A DNA stretch of 64,000 nucleotides from Faecalicatena_A orotica (GCF_040545875.1 NZ_JBEPMR010000002.1); one strand, 5' to 3'. Positions 6,894 to 16,048 are shown, counted from the stretch's first letter. Notes: generated by a model from the letters alone, not told the origin. Made by a program: numbers and translations.

Positions 6894-8972
6894 ATGAAAT
6901 CACCAGCCGAATTATTGAATTTTAAGCAGCATGGGAAGGACATGAACGAATTTGTAAAAGTGCCGGTATCGGAGAAGCTCGCGTATTGTTTCGGCGATCC
7001 GGCGCTGACACTGATGTATACAATGACAACCACCCTTCTCATTTATTTCTATACAAACGTTGTGGGAATCTCAGCGGGATCAGTCGGAATGATCATGCTT
7101 GTATCCCGTGTATTTGACGGATTTTCAGACGTACTGATGAGAACCATTATAGACCGCACGCATTCCAAATATGGAAAATCCAGAATCTGGATCCTGCGTC
7201 TGGCCGTCCCGTATGCACTGGCTGCCGTAGTACTATTTACGATGCCGGGGCTGGGGCCCACAGGGGAAATCATATACGCTTTCGTCACTTATAATATTAT
7301 GAATACGGTCGTCTATACGGCGATCAGCCAGCCGTTCCATGCGCTAGGTTCCCTGATGAGCCGTGACCGCAGGGAAAGAGATGTTATTTGCAATGTCCGT
7401 ATGGTTCTGTCCATCACGGCCAGCATGGTCATCACGGCATTTACCCTGCCGCTGATTAACAAAGTAGCCGGGATGATACACAACGAACAGGCGGCGTGGA
7501 TCATCGTGACGAGTGTATATGCGGTTATCTCCGTGTTTGTACTTCTGAATACATACGCAACCTGCACGGAACGCGTGCAGACTGCACAGAAAAGCAAAGA
7601 AAATATTCCGTTCTGGACTGCCTTAAAGGCGACGGTGACAAATCCTTATTTCCTGATTGCACTGGGACTGATGCTGTTTTATACGGTGTACCAGATTATT
7701 ATCGGAACGGACCTGACCTATTACTGCCAGTATATTTTAGGCAATGTAGATTTAGTTATGCCCCTGTCTGCATCTGAAAAAATAGCAACCATTATAGGTA
7801 TTGCATTGCTGCCGAAGTTACTGCCGAAATTCGGGAAAAGGAACCTGATTTGTGCAGGGTGCCTGCTCGGGATTGCGGGGCAGCTGCTGTTTCTCCTTAA
7901 CAGCACAAGTGTGACCCTTGGTATTGCGACCTGCATCATGAGGGGGATCGGAATCGCCCCGTTCTATGGAGTCCAGTATTCACTGCCTAGCGATGCGATC
8001 GAGTACGGACAGTGGAAAACCGGGCTGCGGATCGAAGGGCTGATGTTTTCTTCTATGAGTATGGGACAGAAAGCTGGTTCAGGCTTCACATCTGCAATCA
8101 TGGGTGCTGTTCTTTCTATGGCGGCATTTGACGGGCTGAAAGCCACTGCGGCAGAGCAGACGGCAGAGGCGATCTCCGTGATCAGGACATTTTACCTTTA
8201 TGTACCGATCGCAATCTGGATCATTATGTTCTTGATTGCCCTTTGCTATAAACTCGATAAAAAGTATGACCGCATGATGCGTGAGCTGATTGCAAGAGAG
8301 GGCAAAGATGCAGCCGGATCCGGAGATACAGTGGATATCCCACAGTCAGTAAACGGAAACAAAATCAATATTGCCATCGGACGTGTCTATGGCGCAAGCG
8401 GAAGAAGGATCGCAGAAGGCCTTGCAAAAGAGCTTGAGTGCAGGGTTTATGACAGGCAGATTATCTGTCTGCTGGCAGAGAAGCTGGGGCTGGAAGACGC
8501 ACAGATGGGAGATGTGCAGAAATATCTGGACTCATACAATGAAAATGAACCTCTTACTTTCTCACCATATACATATCCGGCAGCGGGAGTTGCGGAGGAT
8601 ATGACAGATGTGAGCATGTTTACGGAGCAGAGCAGAGTGATTCTGGAACTTGCAAGTAAGTCTCCGGGAGTATTCCTCGGCCGCTGTGCAAACTTTGTAC
8701 TGGCAAAGCAGCCTCATACATATTCGTTCTTCCTGTATGCGGATGATGAGTACCGTGAGCGGGAGGGCGCCGAGTATTATGAGGGTCAGAGTCTGAAGGA
8801 ACTCAAAGAGAGGGATGAACAGCGTAATGAGTATTACCGGAAATTCACAGGTGCCAGAAGGGATGACCCGAAACATTACGATATGGTAGTAAATGTCGGA
8901 AAAACCGGAGTGGAAGGTGCGGTGCGCATGATACTCGATTATGTTGAGAAGAAAGAGAAACAGAAGGGTTGA
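6894..8972 (+). CDS. GPH (MelB-type) sugar:cation symporter fused to a cytidylate-kinase-like domain
   Basis: The 692-residue product has two unrelated parts. Residues about 15-460 are a 12-helix major-facilitator GPH symporter: LAYCFGDPAL and TNVVGISAGSVGMIMLVSR at the start, and the conserved helix 2-3 loop FDGFSDVLMRTIIDRTHSKYGKSR near 85. A polar linker around 470-488 leads to a C-terminal domain (about 489-692) of the cytidylate-kinase-2 type: IAIGRVYGASGRRIAEGLA as P-loop, VFLGRCANFVLA, then an arginine-rich RDEQRNEYYRKFTGARRDDP lid. The domain is in frame with no stop or overlap, so the fusion is real in this sequence. As last gene of the iol operon it probably imports the cyclitol or glycoside; the kinase half could sense or regulate. 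Confidence 0.85.
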   Translation: MKSPAELLNFKQHGKDMNEFVKVPVSEKLAYCFGDPALTLMYTMTTTLLIYFYTNVVGISAGSVGMIMLVSRVFDGFSDVLMRTIIDRTHSKYGKSRIWILRLAVPYALAAVVLFTMPGLGPTGEIIYAFVTYNIMNTVVYTAISQPFHALGSLMSRDRRERDVICNVRMVLSITASMVITAFTLPLINKVAGMIHNEQAAWIIVTSVYAVISVFVLLNTYATCTERVQTAQKSKENIPFWTALKATVTNPYFLIALGLMLFYTVYQIIIGTDLTYYCQYILGNVDLVMPLSASEKIATIIGIALLPKLLPKFGKRNLICAGCLLGIAGQLLFLLNSTSVTLGIATCIMRGIGIAPFYGVQYSLPSDAIEYGQWKTGLRIEGLMFSSMSMGQKAGSGFTSAIMGAVLSMAAFDGLKATAAEQTAEAISVIRTFYLYVPIAIWIIMFLIALCYKLDKKYDRMMRELIAREGKDAAGSGDTVDIPQSVNGNKINIAIGRVYGASGRRIAEGLAKELECRVYDRQIICLLAEKLGLEDAQMGDVQKYLDSYNENEPLTFSPYTYPAAGVAEDMTDVSMFTEQSRVILELASKSPGVFLGRCANFVLAKQPHTYSFFLYADDEYREREGAEYYEGQSLKELKERDEQRNEYYRKFTGARRDDPKHYDMVVNVGKTGVEGAVRMILDYVEKKEKQKG

Positions 8973-9091
8973 TGATTCTTCCTCGTACACTACTTTTTGA
9001 CATTGAACAGCTTTTTTAAAAGTGTCTGTGTGTAGAAAAGGGCACGGATATAGTATATAATGTTGAAAAAAGAAAGTAGTGAAGGAAGTCT

Positions 9092-10327
9092 ATGACGGTT
9101 GATTTTATGGAAATGTGGAAACACGTTGTTTGGTGCAGCAATATTAATCTGACATTGGTAAAATCCGGGACAGATGACATACCGGATTTCGACCTGGGAC
9201 TCCGCCAGACGCTGCTGCAGCCGGGGGAAAAGGAATATTTTATCCAGTTAATCAGAGATTTTGGCAGAGAGGGAACGATTTGTTATGTAAATGATTATTT
9301 TGATGTGGAATACAGTGTAGTCCCGATACCAAAGGAGGAGCCATATGGGGATTTTGTGATTCTGGGGCCTTACAGGGACGGATATCTGGATCAGGTACAG
9401 CTGAATGAGCTGATGGAGAGAAAGGCGATCCCCAGAAGCTATGTGAATGAAATGAAGGAATACTACAACGCTGTACCGATTCTGAATAATATGGACCAGT
9501 GGAGAGAAATGTGCAGAACCATGACGCGGGTCCTGTATCAGGAAAAAATGCGCATCCGGGAGGAATATGTGACCCTGACGGGACTCATAAGCGAATATCA
9601 GTTTGAGACAGCAAAAGATGTACTGTCCTTTCGAATGATTGAGGAGCGCTATGCCGTCGAGGCGGATATGCTGAAGGCGATATCCGCCGGTAATACCGAA
9701 GAGGCTGTGAAAGCTTTTAACCTGATGGGAAAATACAAGGTAGACAACAGGTACAAGGACCCGGTACGCAATCTGAGAAACAGGCTGGTTATTGCCAATA
9801 CTGTGTGCCGGAAAGCGGCCGAGGCGGGAGGTGTCCATCCGGCTCATATAGACGCCCTGTCTGTCGAGATGTCTAAGCGGATTGAAACAATCAGCAGGAG
9901 ACAGGAATACGACCGCTTTATTGAAGAAATACTCCGAAAATATTGTATGCTGGTGCGCAACTACTCCCTGCGCGGCTGTTCTCCGGTGATTCAAAAAGTA
10001 GTGAACCATATCAATTTAAATCTGACAGACGATTTGTCTTTAAAACGGATGGCGGAAGAGTATTCTGTGAATTCCAGTTATTTATCAACTTTATTTAAGA
10101 AAGAGATGAGCGTGACTTACTCCGATTATGTAAACCAGCAGAGAATCAGGCAGGCCATAAAACTTCTTAATTCCACTAATATGCAGATTCAGGATGTAGC
10201 TTCGGAAAGCGGCATCTATGATGCAAACTACTTTCGAAAACTATTTAAAAAAATAATTGGGATGACGCCCACCGAATATGTCCGGCAGGTAAAGAGTTAT
10301 CCGAAGAATGCAGGACCCCTTAATTGA
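9092..10327 (+). CDS. AraC-family transcriptional regulator
   Basis: The 411-residue protein ends in an AraC double helix-turn-helix (about 308-405): DLSLKRMAEEYSVNSSYLS, then IQDVASESGIYDANYFRKLF and GMTPTEYVRQ. The N-terminal 150 residues are a sensory region of no specific family that I can name, rich in aromatic residues and without membrane helices, so the effector is probably cytoplasmic. A TATAAT at 9056-9061 lies 30 bases before the start. It is followed by its own terminator and then, in the same direction, by the isomerase/dehydrogenase operon starting at 10460, which it probably activates. Confidence 0.85.
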   Translation: MTVDFMEMWKHVVWCSNINLTLVKSGTDDIPDFDLGLRQTLLQPGEKEYFIQLIRDFGREGTICYVNDYFDVEYSVVPIPKEEPYGDFVILGPYRDGYLDQVQLNELMERKAIPRSYVNEMKEYYNAVPILNNMDQWREMCRTMTRVLYQEKMRIREEYVTLTGLISEYQFETAKDVLSFRMIEERYAVEADMLKAISAGNTEEAVKAFNLMGKYKVDNRYKDPVRNLRNRLVIANTVCRKAAEAGGVHPAHIDALSVEMSKRIETISRRQEYDRFIEEILRKYCMLVRNYSLRGCSPVIQKVVNHINLNLTDDLSLKRMAEEYSVNSSYLSTLFKKEMSVTYSDYVNQQRIRQAIKLLNSTNMQIQDVASESGIYDANYFRKLFKKIIGMTPTEYVRQVKSYPKNAGPLN

Positions 10328-10346
10328 AAAGGGGTTCTATTTTTTT
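10312..10346 (+). terminator. Terminator overlapping the end of the AraC gene
   Basis: AGGACCCCTT (10312-10321) pairs with AAGGGGTTCT (10329-10338), followed by ATTTTTTT. The left arm includes the last codons of the AraC gene. Confidence 0.75.
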
Positions 10347-10459
10347 GTTTATAAGATAAAAACAAATCATATTACCTGAATCACCAATATTTGTCCTGCT
10401 GGATTTTAAATATCCGTGCTAGAGTGTGTTTACTCGATAAAATCTGAAGGAGGGAAGAA

Positions 10460-11335
10460 ATGAAAGAGAAGTTTATGATTTCCGGATTTGCAGACGAAAT
10501 CAGTGCCGATTTTACAACCCAGCTGGAAACCGTAACGGGACTGGGGATGCACTACATTTCACTCAGGTCTGCAAATAGAAAGGGGATTGAAGCGTACACG
10601 GAGGAGGAAGTAAAAGAACAGCTTCTGCCTGAACTTGCACGGTTTAAAGTTCAGGTATCCTCACTGGGGTCCCCGATCGGCAAGACAGGGGTGGAAGATG
10701 AAGAGGGGTTTCAAAAGCAGCTTAAGCAGCTGGACACCCTGTGCAGGATTGCAGGGATTTTAAACTGCAGATATATCCGGATCTTCAGTTTTTACATTCC
10801 AGATGGAAAGAACCCAGAGGACTATAGGGAGACGGTTTTTACCAGAATGGCCCGGTTTTTAGAAATCGCCCAAAATTATGGATTGGTTCTCCTCCATGAG
10901 AATGAAAAAGGGATTTTCGGTGATACCAAAGAACGGTGCAGATTACTAATGGAAGAATTTAGAGACCCACACCTTCGCTGTGCATTTGACTTTGCTAATT
11001 TTGTACAGTGTAAAGAAGATACCGAGGCATGCTGGAATCTTTTAAAACCTTATATTTCTTATATCCACATCAAAGATGCACAATCTGGAAATAAGGAAAA
11101 TGTAGTATGTGGAACGGGAGATGGAAAGATTCAAAAGCTTCTGACACGGGCCATCCGGGAAGAAGGGTATGAGGGATTTTTAACGCTGGAACCCCATCTG
11201 GTACTGTTTGATTCCCTGTCATCTCTGGAAAGGGAGGATGCGAAGAGTATTATCCGCGAGAACAAGGCGAAGGACGGAGCAGAAGGATATGCCATGCAGT
11301 ACCATGCTTTATGTAAAATTCTGGAGGGGATGTAA
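10460..11335 (+). CDS. Sugar-phosphate isomerase/epimerase family TIM-barrel protein
   Basis: A 291-residue xylose-isomerase-like TIM barrel. Likely metal-site segments are LLHENEKGIFGD (about 145), RCAFDFANFVQC (about 175), YIHIKDAQSG (about 200) and FLTLEPHLV (about 240). An AAGGAGGG site precedes ATG 10460. The first gene of a five-gene set with two Gfo/Idh dehydrogenases, a second TIM barrel and a GPH symporter. In such sets these proteins isomerise, epimerise or cleave keto-sugars made by the dehydrogenases. The precise substrate is unknown. Confidence 0.75.
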   Translation: MKEKFMISGFADEISADFTTQLETVTGLGMHYISLRSANRKGIEAYTEEEVKEQLLPELARFKVQVSSLGSPIGKTGVEDEEGFQKQLKQLDTLCRIAGILNCRYIRIFSFYIPDGKNPEDYRETVFTRMARFLEIAQNYGLVLLHENEKGIFGDTKERCRLLMEEFRDPHLRCAFDFANFVQCKEDTEACWNLLKPYISYIHIKDAQSGNKENVVCGTGDGKIQKLLTRAIREEGYEGFLTLEPHLVLFDSLSSLEREDAKSIIRENKAKDGAEGYAMQYHALCKILEGM

Positions 11336-11405
11336 ATGTATCTTCCGGCTGGGAAACGAGATTCAAAAAGTGCAGTTTATAAAAAATGAAAAGGAGAAGG
11401 AAGTT

Positions 11406-12611
11406 ATGGAAAAAAAGATTCGTTTTGGACTCATTGGTATTGGTGCCCAGGGAGGGGCCTATGCTGGTTTTTTAACAGGTAAGGGAGGAGTTCAGGGAAT
11501 CCCGGCGCCAGAGTGCCCGCCTCACTGTACTCTGGGTGCCCTGTGTGATATTGATCCTGAGAAAGAAGCAATCTGCAGGGAGAAGTATCCGGAAATTCCT
11601 TTCTATAAAGACTGGAAGGAGATGGTGAATTCAGGAGATGTGGACGCCGTGGTGACTACAGTCCCCCACTATCTGCATCCGGAAATTGCCATTTACTGCT
11701 TAGAACACGGCTGCCATGTACTGGTGGAAAAACCGGCAGGTGTTTATGCAAAGGCAGTCCGCGAGATGAATGAGTGTGCGGCAGCCCATCCTGACGTGGC
11801 GTTTGGAATCATGTTTAACCAGCGTACGAACCAATTATACCAGAAAATAAAAGCAATAGTGGATTCCAAAGAGCTGGGTGAAATCCGCCGTTCCAACTGG
11901 ATCATTAATTCATGGTGGAGGCCGGACAGTTATTACCGGCAGAGTGACTGGCGGGCCACATGGGGCGGGGAAGGCGGAGGGGTTCTTGTGAACCAGGCTC
12001 CCCACCAGCTGGATTTATGGCAATGGATCTGTGGCGTGCCGAGTAAGGTATACGCCAAGTGCCTGTATGGATGTCACAGAGAAATCGGTGTGGAGAATGA
12101 TGTGACTATCGTGACCGAATACCCGAACGGGGCCACGGGAAGCTTCATTACCTGCACCCATGACCCGATTGGTACGGACCGTCTGGAGATTGACTTGTCC
12201 GGCGGGAAGATTGTGGTTGAGGGAAGTGCGACAGCCACGGTGATACGCCTTAAAAAGAGTGAAGCCGAGATGAACGCCACGCTGAGTATGCTGGACGTGA
12301 TGCAGCTTGTACAGGGGAATGCAGCGAAATCCAATGAAATGTTCACGGTGGAAACCTTTGAGAACGCCGACTGCTGGGGCGCACAGCATATGACGGTTAT
12401 GGAGGATTTCGCATTACATATCCTGACGGGGGCCCCTCTTCTGGCACCGGGATCGGAGGGGATTCATGGTGTGAACTTAGCGAATGCAACTCTGCTTTCT
12501 TCGTGGCTGGGAAAGGAAGTGGACAATCCTGTAGATGAGGACTTATATCTCGAAGAGCTTAATAAGCGGATTGCTGAAGAAGGCTTGTTTCCTGTACGTC
12601 AGGGGAAGTGA
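11406..12611 (+). CDS. Gfo/Idh/MocA-family oxidoreductase (A)
   Basis: A 401-residue NAD(P)-dependent sugar or cyclitol dehydrogenase. The Rossmann motif GLIGIGAQGG is at residues 8-17, LVEKPAG near 118, and the GGGVLVNQAPHQLDLWQW segment near 185-200 contains the usual active-site His. The frame opens earlier, at 11208, but that part overlaps the upstream gene; AAGGAGAAGG ending just before ATG 11406 fixes the start. A long tail (about 280-401) goes beyond the common 330-360 length. It probably oxidises the imported sugar or glycoside, often at C3 in this family, so that the TIM-barrel enzymes can act on the ketone. Confidence 0.82.
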   Translation: MEKKIRFGLIGIGAQGGAYAGFLTGKGGVQGIPAPECPPHCTLGALCDIDPEKEAICREKYPEIPFYKDWKEMVNSGDVDAVVTTVPHYLHPEIAIYCLEHGCHVLVEKPAGVYAKAVREMNECAAAHPDVAFGIMFNQRTNQLYQKIKAIVDSKELGEIRRSNWIINSWWRPDSYYRQSDWRATWGGEGGGVLVNQAPHQLDLWQWICGVPSKVYAKCLYGCHREIGVENDVTIVTEYPNGATGSFITCTHDPIGTDRLEIDLSGGKIVVEGSATATVIRLKKSEAEMNATLSMLDVMQLVQGNAAKSNEMFTVETFENADCWGAQHMTVMEDFALHILTGAPLLAPGSEGIHGVNLANATLLSSWLGKEVDNPVDEDLYLEELNKRIAEEGLFPVRQGK

Positions 12612-12625
12612 AAGGAGGATGGAGA

Positions 12626-13627
12626 ATGAAGAAAGCAGCCGTAATCGGTCTGGGGGATATATCTGGCATTCATATCCGGGCGATTCAGGAAAATCCGAAT
12701 ATTATGCTGGCAGCTGTCTGTGACATTGATGCAGAACGGAAAGCTTATGCACCGGAGTCAATCCCATTTTATACAGATTATGAAGAAATGCTCAGACAAG
12801 AGAAGCCGGATTCCGTCCATATCTGCCTGCCGCATTATCTGCATGTACCCGTATCCCGGGCATGTATCGGCATGGGGGCCCACGTATTCTGTGAAAAGCC
12901 TGCAGCTATAAATGCAAAGGAGGCTGCAGAGTTTGCAGCTTTTGAGAAGGAACACCCAAAGATGCACATAGGAATCTGCCTGCAGAACCGTTTTAATGAG
13001 TCTGTCGAAATGCTAAAGAAAATCATTGACAGCCGGGAGTATGGGAATGTGACAGGAACAAGGGGAAGCGTCTTATGGTGCAGAACCAGAGAATATTATG
13101 AGGAAAAACCGTGGCGGGGAAAATGGAAAACCGCCGGGGGCGGATGTATGATTAACCAGTCCATCCATACGCTGGATTTACTCTATTATCTGGGCGGCCC
13201 TGTAAAAGGGGTAAAGGCATCCTCAGGGCAGCTTCTGGATTACGGGATCGAGGTGGAGGACACGGTTACGGCACGCCTTATTTATGAGAGTGGCGCTTCC
13301 GGATTGTTTACAGCTACCAACGCGAATTATAAAAACGAGAGCGTTCAGATAGCGGTGCAGCTTGAAAGGGCGGAATTTGTAATCATGGATAATATTTTGT
13401 ACCGTCTGATGCCGGACGGCGGCAAAGTGGAATTGGCAGAGGACAATAAGGTTCCGGGGACAAAGTTTTATTATGGGGCCAGCCACGGCAGGCTTATTAC
13501 ACTGTTTTACGATGCGCTTGAAAGGGAGAGCCAGAACTACCTTCACGTATCGGATGCGGTAATGAGCATGAGGCTGATAGATGCCATACAGAAGTCTGGA
13601 AGAACCGGTCAGTTTATTACTTTGTAG
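12626..13627 (+). CDS. Gfo/Idh/MocA-family oxidoreductase (B)
   Basis: A 333-residue paralogue of the preceding dehydrogenase: GLGDISGIHIRA Rossmann motif near residue 6, HVFCEKPAAINAKEA with the EKP lysine near 92, and GGGCMINQSIHTLDLLYY with the active-site His near 175. The start at ATG 12626 follows AAAGGAGG (12611-12618); a GTG 18 bases earlier lies before this site. Gene A stops 14 bases upstream, so the two are co-translated. Two different dehydrogenases in one operon suggest either an oxidation followed by a reduction at another carbon, or two substrates. Confidence 0.82.
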   Translation: MKKAAVIGLGDISGIHIRAIQENPNIMLAAVCDIDAERKAYAPESIPFYTDYEEMLRQEKPDSVHICLPHYLHVPVSRACIGMGAHVFCEKPAAINAKEAAEFAAFEKEHPKMHIGICLQNRFNESVEMLKKIIDSREYGNVTGTRGSVLWCRTREYYEEKPWRGKWKTAGGGCMINQSIHTLDLLYYLGGPVKGVKASSGQLLDYGIEVEDTVTARLIYESGASGLFTATNANYKNESVQIAVQLERAEFVIMDNILYRLMPDGGKVELAEDNKVPGTKFYYGASHGRLITLFYDALERESQNYLHVSDAVMSMRLIDAIQKSGRTGQFITL

Positions 13628-13649
13628 AGATAGAAAGGAACGTAAAATC

Positions 13650-14513
13650 ATGAAAAAAGGATTAATTGGTGTTCAGATGAGCACGATCAAAGAAAAAATA
13701 GATGAATTAGGCGCATATGGTACTTTAGAGGCATGTGCAAAGCTGGGGTTCCACTGCGTGGAAATCAGCCAGATTCCAATGACGCCGGAGAATGTAGCGG
13801 GAATGAAAAAGGCGTGTGATGATTTCGGAATTAAGGCAGCAGCCTGCACAGCAGCTTTAGAACCGATAACCCCGGGGATGCCGGGAGAATACCTGACTGA
13901 GAATTTTGAAAAAATTGTAGAGGACTGCAAGATATTAAATTGTGATATGCTCCGGATTGGCATGCTCCCGATAAGCTGCATGGGCAGTGAGGAGGAGGCG
14001 CTGGATTTTGTGAAACGGGCGGACGAAATGGCGCTTAAACTAAGAGAGAGGGGCATTGACCTCTACTACCACAACCATCATATGGAATTTATAAGATATG
14101 GCGGCCGGTATCTGCTGGACATTATCAAAGATACCACAAAACAGATGGGGTTTGAGCTGGACATACACTGGATTAAGAGAGGCGGGGAGGACCCTGTGGA
14201 ATACATAAAAAAATATGCAGGACGGATCCGTCTCCTGCACCTGAAGGATTACCGCATTGGACAGATGAAGCTGCCGGAAGGTGTGTTTGATTCTGCATCC
14301 TTTATGCAGGCATTTGCAAATATGGTGGAATTTGCCGAAGTGGGAGAGGGAACACTGCCAATTAAGGAATGTATGGAAGCCGGTCTTGCGGGAGGAAGTG
14401 AATATTTTCTGATCGAACAGGATAATACATATGGAAGAGATCCCTTTGAGAGCCTGCGTATCAGTAAAGAACATCTGACTGAGATGGGATATGGAAACTG
14501 GTTTGAACTGTAG
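13650..14513 (+). CDS. Sugar-phosphate isomerase/epimerase family TIM-barrel protein (second)
   Basis: A 287-residue TIM-barrel protein. LYYHNHHMEF (about 137-146) with the usual metal His/Glu, ELDIHWIKRGGEDP (about 170) with Asp-x-His-Trp, LLHLKDYRIG (about 195) and YFLIEQDNTYGRDPF near 250 are typical of the branch with NHHMEF and QD metal-site segments. The frame runs on upstream into gene B; ATG 13650 follows GAAAGGAACG. It sits between dehydrogenase B and the symporter. Branch-typical residues suit an isomerase or C-O/C-C lyase on a 3-keto sugar, but this is inference. Confidence 0.77.
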   Translation: MKKGLIGVQMSTIKEKIDELGAYGTLEACAKLGFHCVEISQIPMTPENVAGMKKACDDFGIKAAACTAALEPITPGMPGEYLTENFEKIVEDCKILNCDMLRIGMLPISCMGSEEEALDFVKRADEMALKLRERGIDLYYHNHHMEFIRYGGRYLLDIIKDTTKQMGFELDIHWIKRGGEDPVEYIKKYAGRIRLLHLKDYRIGQMKLPEGVFDSASFMQAFANMVEFAEVGEGTLPIKECMEAGLAGGSEYFLIEQDNTYGRDPFESLRISKEHLTEMGYGNWFEL

Positions 14514-14531
14514 GCATGTTAAGGGACATGC

Positions 14532-14563
14532 GTAAGGCCGGGCGGAAAGGTGCCCGGCCTTAC
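14532..14563 (+). promoter_or_regulatory. Strong hairpin inside the operon
   Basis: GTAAGGCCGGGC (14532-14543) pairs perfectly with GCCCGGCCTTAC (14552-14563) around an 8-base loop. No T run follows, so it is more likely an mRNA-stability or partial-readthrough element between the isomerase and the symporter than a full terminator. Confidence 0.65.
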
Positions 14564-14604
14564 AATTAAAAGGAACGCATGAAAGATAAGAGGAGGAAGA
14601 TTTT

Positions 14605-16005
14605 ATGGGAGCTAACAATACTTCGATAAAAAAATTTGGATTTGCTGATAAGCTGGGATACATGTTTGGAGATTTTGGAAATGATTTCACATTTATACTG
14701 TCTTCTATGTTCCTGCTGAAATTTTATACAGACGTCATGGGCGTTTCTGCGGGGTTGGTGGGACTGATGATGATGGCGGCCCGTTTCGTGGATGCCTTTA
14801 CGGATGTAATCATGGGACAGATTACAGACCGAAGCAAGGTGGGGGCAAAGGGGAAATTCCTGCCCTGGATCCGCAGGATGTGCGGTCCGGTGGCAGTCGC
14901 ATCTCTCCTCATGTATGCCAGCTGGTTTCAGGACATGAGCATGGGATTCAAGATATTCTGGATGTTTTTTACATACCTGCTGTGGGGAAGTATCTGCTAT
15001 ACGGGCATTAATATACCATATGGTTCTATGGCGTCTGCTATTTCCAGTGAGCCTGCTGAGAGGGCCCAATTGTCTAACTGGAGGACCATCGGTGCCACAC
15101 TGGCTAATACGGTTATCGGCGTTGCACTGCCGCTGTTCGTTTACTATACCGATGCGAATGGAAACAGTGCTTTATCAGGAACGAAAATGAGCATTGCAGC
15201 ACTGGCCTGCTCTATATGTGCGGTAATCTGCTATATCCTCTGTTACAATATGACCACCGAGCGGGTTAAGCTGCCGCAGAAGACAGAAAAATTTGACTTG
15301 AGGGAACTGCTTGGCAGCCTTGTAAAAAACAGAGCCTTAGTAGGGATTGTGGCGGCCTCCATCTGTCTTTTGCTGGCCCAGCTGACACTGGGTGCGATGT
15401 CGTCCTATATTTACCCTAACTACTTTGGGAATATCAGGGCACAGTCTGCATCAGGGCTGGTCAGTACGGCTGTTACACTGGTCTGTGCAGCGTTTACCGT
15501 AAAGCTGTCCCAAAAGTTCGGGAGAAAGGAACTGGGAATCATGAGTGCCTTATTTGGAGCAGGTGCACTCGTAATTACATTTTTCCTGCACACCCACAAT
15601 GCATGGGTATTCGTAGGGATGTATGCACTGGCTTATAGTGGGCTTGCTGTTTATAGTCTGATCTGCTGGGCGATGATTACCGATGTCATTGATGATACAG
15701 AGGTGCGGACGGGAGAGCGCTCAGACGGAACCATCTATGCAGTCTATTCCTTTGCACGTAAGCTGGGGCAGGCGGCATCTTCCGGGCTGACGGGCGGCCT
15801 GCTTGCAATTGTAGGATATACACAGGCTTCCGCTTATGAGGAGAGTGTTGTGAATGGGATTTATAACATTACCTGTCTGGTACCTGCCGCGGGCTTCATT
15901 CTTCTGGCAGTTGTTTTAAAATTTTTATATCCATTAGGGAAGAAGAGAGTGGAAGATAATGCAAGAATACTGGAAAAGAAGCGCAGTGACCATGCTGCGA
16001 ACTGA
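14605..16005 (+). CDS. GPH (MelB-type) sugar:cation symporter
   Basis: A 466-residue 12-helix symporter of the glycoside-pentoside-hexuronide family. LGYMFGDFGNDFTF at residues 13-26 with the conserved Asp, the loop FVDAFTDVIMGQITDRSK near 70-87 and FLPWIRRM near 92 are typical. A GAGGAGG site precedes ATG 14605. Unlike the symporter at 6894 it ends normally with a short basic tail and carries no kinase domain. It is the likely importer for the substrate of the two dehydrogenases. Confidence 0.85.
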   Translation: MGANNTSIKKFGFADKLGYMFGDFGNDFTFILSSMFLLKFYTDVMGVSAGLVGLMMMAARFVDAFTDVIMGQITDRSKVGAKGKFLPWIRRMCGPVAVASLLMYASWFQDMSMGFKIFWMFFTYLLWGSICYTGINIPYGSMASAISSEPAERAQLSNWRTIGATLANTVIGVALPLFVYYTDANGNSALSGTKMSIAALACSICAVICYILCYNMTTERVKLPQKTEKFDLRELLGSLVKNRALVGIVAASICLLLAQLTLGAMSSYIYPNYFGNIRAQSASGLVSTAVTLVCAAFTVKLSQKFGRKELGIMSALFGAGALVITFFLHTHNAWVFVGMYALAYSGLAVYSLICWAMITDVIDDTEVRTGERSDGTIYAVYSFARKLGQAASSGLTGGLLAIVGYTQASAYEESVVNGIYNITCLVPAAGFILLAVVLKFLYPLGKKRVEDNARILEKKRSDHAAN

Positions 16006-16048
16006 TCCTGCCGGAAAGTCAGATAACTGGGGAAATTAGAAAAAGCAT

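Noticed and set aside
9248..10009. Long open frame opposite the AraC gene
   Set aside because: No ribosome site, no family similarity; it is the antisense shadow of a clear AraC gene.
11208..11405. Upstream extension of the Gfo/Idh oxidoreductase A frame
   Set aside because: It overlaps the end of the preceding isomerase gene in another frame, has no ribosome site and adds no family sequence; ATG 11406 has a strong site.
13581..13649. Upstream extension of the second TIM-barrel frame
   Set aside because: It lies inside dehydrogenase B; the conserved start is at 13650.
10460..14513. C-glycoside deglycosidase (DgpB/DgpC) complex
   Set aside because: TIM-barrel proteins are present but no small beta-subunit gene is visible beside them; kept only as a hypothesis in the findings.
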